Assembly (NCBI GenBank): GCA_023135015.1 | Contig: JAGLTZ010000243.1 | Span: 1-7,994, forward strand | Reading direction: 5' to 3' | From: Candidatus Latescibacterota bacterium | GTDB lineage: Bacteria; Blakebacterota; Blakebacteria; Blakebacterales; Blakebacteraceae | DNA length: 7,994 nucleotides | In this document: positions 6,989 to 7,994 of the stretch, piece by piece | How the letters are laid out: each line of letters starts with the position of its first letter | Numbering within the stretch: the stretch's first letter is position 1 | Translations under genes and position numbers: made by a program | Notes under the pieces: generated by a model | Databases searched by the model: none | Told to the model about the DNA's origin: nothing | Seen by the model: the letters and a program-made list of their open reading frames with translations, nothing else

Positions 6989-7609
6989 CTACTCCCTGCC
7001 GTTGTAATAGGGATGATGGCCGGAGCAGTCGGTATTGATGCTAACCGGTGTCAGAGGGATATCTCTGCGGTTGCAGTGATAGCGGTGCTTGTCCCACGAA
7101 ATCGGCTCGAAATACTCACACGATGCACACATCGCTTCACTTGGAGAGTACCCGCCGGCTACCTGATCCCTGAGCAGGTGGGTGAGCGTCCCCATCAGAG
7201 ATATCTGTTGGTCCTTCTCTAAACCCGAGATAGACTCCTCAATCGGGTTGGCCCATCCGGCTAGCAGTTCCGCAAGCCGCTTACCTTTCGGGCTACAGCG
7301 GAAATGGACCACTCGGCCGTCTTCACTGCTTTTCTTGCGCGTAAGGCACCCTTTTCTGACCAGAGCCTTCAGGCTGTCGCTGATCGTCGGGGGGGTCAGC
7401 TGCATTGCCTCGGACAGCGCGCCTACGGTGCATTCGTCTCCGTTGCTGTTACGCAGCCTGATCAGAAGTGAAGCCTGCAATACCGGAAGTCCCTGCTGAC
7501 GCGCGGCGGAGGTTTTGCTGGCCGTCGAGGCGTTGCCGTTCTGGATGATTGTAAGCGCGATTCGGGCAGCCAGACTCTCGGCCCGATGAGCTTGACTGAA
7601 AACTGCCAT
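6989..7609 (-). CDS. MarR-like winged-helix regulator with a C-terminal Cys-rich tail
   Basis: A 206-residue DNA-binding regulator. Residues about 40-110 form a MarR/ArsR-like winged helix: a helix-turn-helix at about 61-88 (TVGALSEAMQLTPPTISDSL is its core) and a wing at 89-105 with the typical DGR turn and a basic KGKRLA helix start. A linking helix region (112-150) could form the dimer interface. The tail carries Cys161-x2-Cys164, Cys179 and Cys195, with His198 and His199 just after, a spacing that could hold zinc or an Fe-S cluster; similar tails occur in a subset of MarR-like regulators, but the ligand is not something I can state. The ATG at 7609 is chosen because AAGGGG lies 10 bases upstream. 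A TTG at 7693 would add 28 residues without family features and with no ribosome site. The target genes are unknown; the gene may regulate itself through inverted repeats in its own leader. It converges with rsgA. Confidence 0.85.
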   Translation of the reverse strand: MAVFSQAHRAESLAARIALTIIQNGNASTASKTSAARQQGLPVLQASLLIRLRNSNGDECTVGALSEAMQLTPPTISDSLKALVRKGCLTRKKSSEDGRVVHFRCSPKGKRLAELLAGWANPIEESISGLEKDQQISLMGTLTHLLRDQVAGGYSPSEAMCASCEYFEPISWDKHRYHCNRRDIPLTPVSINTDCSGHHPYYNGRE

Positions 7610-7619
7610 TGTTCTACGT

Positions 7620-7625
7620 CCCCTT
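7620..7625 (-). promoter_or_regulatory. Ribosome binding site deciding the regulator start
   Basis: On the minus strand AAGGGG stands 10 bases before the ATG at 7609. It favours this start over the upstream in-frame TTG at 7693. The spacing is at the long end of normal. Confidence 0.6.
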
Positions 7626-7683
7626 AGATGTGGGCACTGGATGAACTTCCAAACGGGTGTGCAGGTGGAATTGGGTCGGCAGG

Positions 7684-7695
7684 CTTTGAGCAAAG
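7684..7695. promoter_or_regulatory. Inverted repeat in the regulator leader
   Basis: CTTTG-AG-CAAAG is a 5-base perfect inverted repeat with a 2-base centre. It falls just downstream of the predicted transcription start of the regulator gene, a usual position for a repressor operator. It could also be a small hairpin in the leader RNA, though a 2-base loop is too tight for that. Confidence 0.35.
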
Positions 7696-7708
7696 TCCTC
7701 TAACCAAG

Positions 7709-7737
7709 TGTGTAATAAAGGAAGCCTAAATTGTCAA
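7709..7737 (-). promoter_or_regulatory. Putative promoter of the regulator gene
   Basis: On the minus strand a perfect TTGACA (7737-7732) is followed, after 17 bases, by TACACA (7714-7709), a weak minus-10 that shares three positions with TATAAT. The minus-35 box overlaps the stop codon of the glycosyltransferase gene. The predicted leader is about 90 bases. A second possibility is that the regulator is read through from the glycosyltransferase gene 124 bases upstream. Confidence 0.5.
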
Positions 7738-7746
7738 GGAGTCCTT
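7718..7746. promoter_or_regulatory. Two similar dyads over the regulator promoter, possible operators
   Basis: AAGGAGTCCTT (7736-7746) is a perfect inverted repeat around one central base. AAGGAAGCCTA (7718-7728) matches it at 8 of 11 positions and is a weaker dyad. Their centres are 18 bases apart. One covers the spacer between the minus-35 and minus-10 boxes and the other touches the minus-35 box, so binding there would block RNA polymerase. MarR-type proteins often repress themselves from such sites. The link is inferred. Confidence 0.4.
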
Positions 7747-7994
7747 AATAAATCGGTGAGGTAGCTTTCCAGGCGGTCGATCATCGTTTCTTCACGATAA
7801 TACCGTTCCACCGTCTGGCGGCCTGCCCGAGCCATGGACCTCCTCATTTCTTTGTCCCTTTCAAGCAGTAAAAGCGCCCGGGCGAGGGCCGCCTCATCCC
7901 CTGGTGGCACCAGAAGCCCGTTCTCCTCGTGGTTGATAATCTCGGGGATCCCTCCCACATCGGAACCTATTACCGGGACGTAGAAGGCCATCGC
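7734..7994 (-). CDS. Glycosyltransferase, GT4-type, C-terminal fragment cut by the window edge
   Basis: Only the last 86 residues are present; the rest lies beyond the right edge. The segment starts AMAFYVPVIGSDVGGIPE, the signature of the nucleotide-sugar-binding C-terminal domain of family 4 (GT-B fold) glycosyltransferases, including the conserved Glu after GGIP. It continues with the NGLLVPPGD block and the closing helices with ERDKEMRRSMARAGR, which all family members share. These enzymes transfer sugars in lipopolysaccharide, capsule, glycolipid or glycan synthesis; donor and acceptor cannot be told from the tail. The gene ends with TGA at 7736-7734, and the stop overlaps the minus-35 box of the downstream regulator. 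The Met three bases inside the window edge is internal, not the start. Confidence 0.93.
   Translation of the reverse strand, partial: AMAFYVPVIGSDVGGIPEIINHEENGLLVPPGDEAALARALLLLERDKEMRRSMARAGRQTVERYYREETMIDRLESYLTDLLRTP

Noticed and set aside
7610..7693. A TTG start adding 28 residues to the MarR-like regulator.
   Set aside because: There is no ribosome site, the added residues show no fold, and the region holds a likely leader with an inverted repeat.

Overview
This window is a gene-dense, GC-rich piece of bacterial chromosome holding seven protein-coding genes, the last of them cut by the window edge. I see no tRNA, rRNA, CRISPR array, insertion sequence or phage gene. Leaderless intergenic gaps are short and no stretch longer than about 180 bases lacks a gene. 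The twin-arginine leader, the Sec-type leaders on two other proteins and a membrane-bound Fe-S quinone-type oxidoreductase suggest a respiring, probably Gram-negative organism. I cannot assign a phylum from sequence alone; a deep-branching or uncultured lineage is a guess.

Left block, plus strand (1-3239): a leader with a degenerate 7-base repeat, then a five-helix membrane protein fused to two 4Fe-4S sites and two CCG domains. Twelve bases later comes an alanine-racemase-family protein with an apparent Tat signal and several altered active-site positions. The two look like one transcript.

Middle block (3331-6956): a minus-strand exported serine beta-lactamase-like hydrolase converges on the racemase. 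It shares a 178-base divergent promoter region with a plus-strand exported CapA-family protein. The CapA stop overlaps the start of rsgA, the ribosome-assembly GTPase, by 8 bases, so those two are probably translationally coupled.

Right block, minus strand (6989-7994): a MarR-like winged-helix regulator with an unusual Cys-rich C-terminal tail, preceded by a promoter-like region with three short inverted repeats. Upstream of it is the C-terminal end of a family-4-type glycosyltransferase that runs off the window.

Taken together, three consecutive genes (racemase, hydrolase, CapA-like) encode proteins predicted to leave the cytoplasm, which hints at an envelope or periplasmic theme. I found no clear novel multi-gene system. 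The best leads are the Tat-type atypical racemase beside a redox protein and the Cys-tailed regulator with its putative operators.
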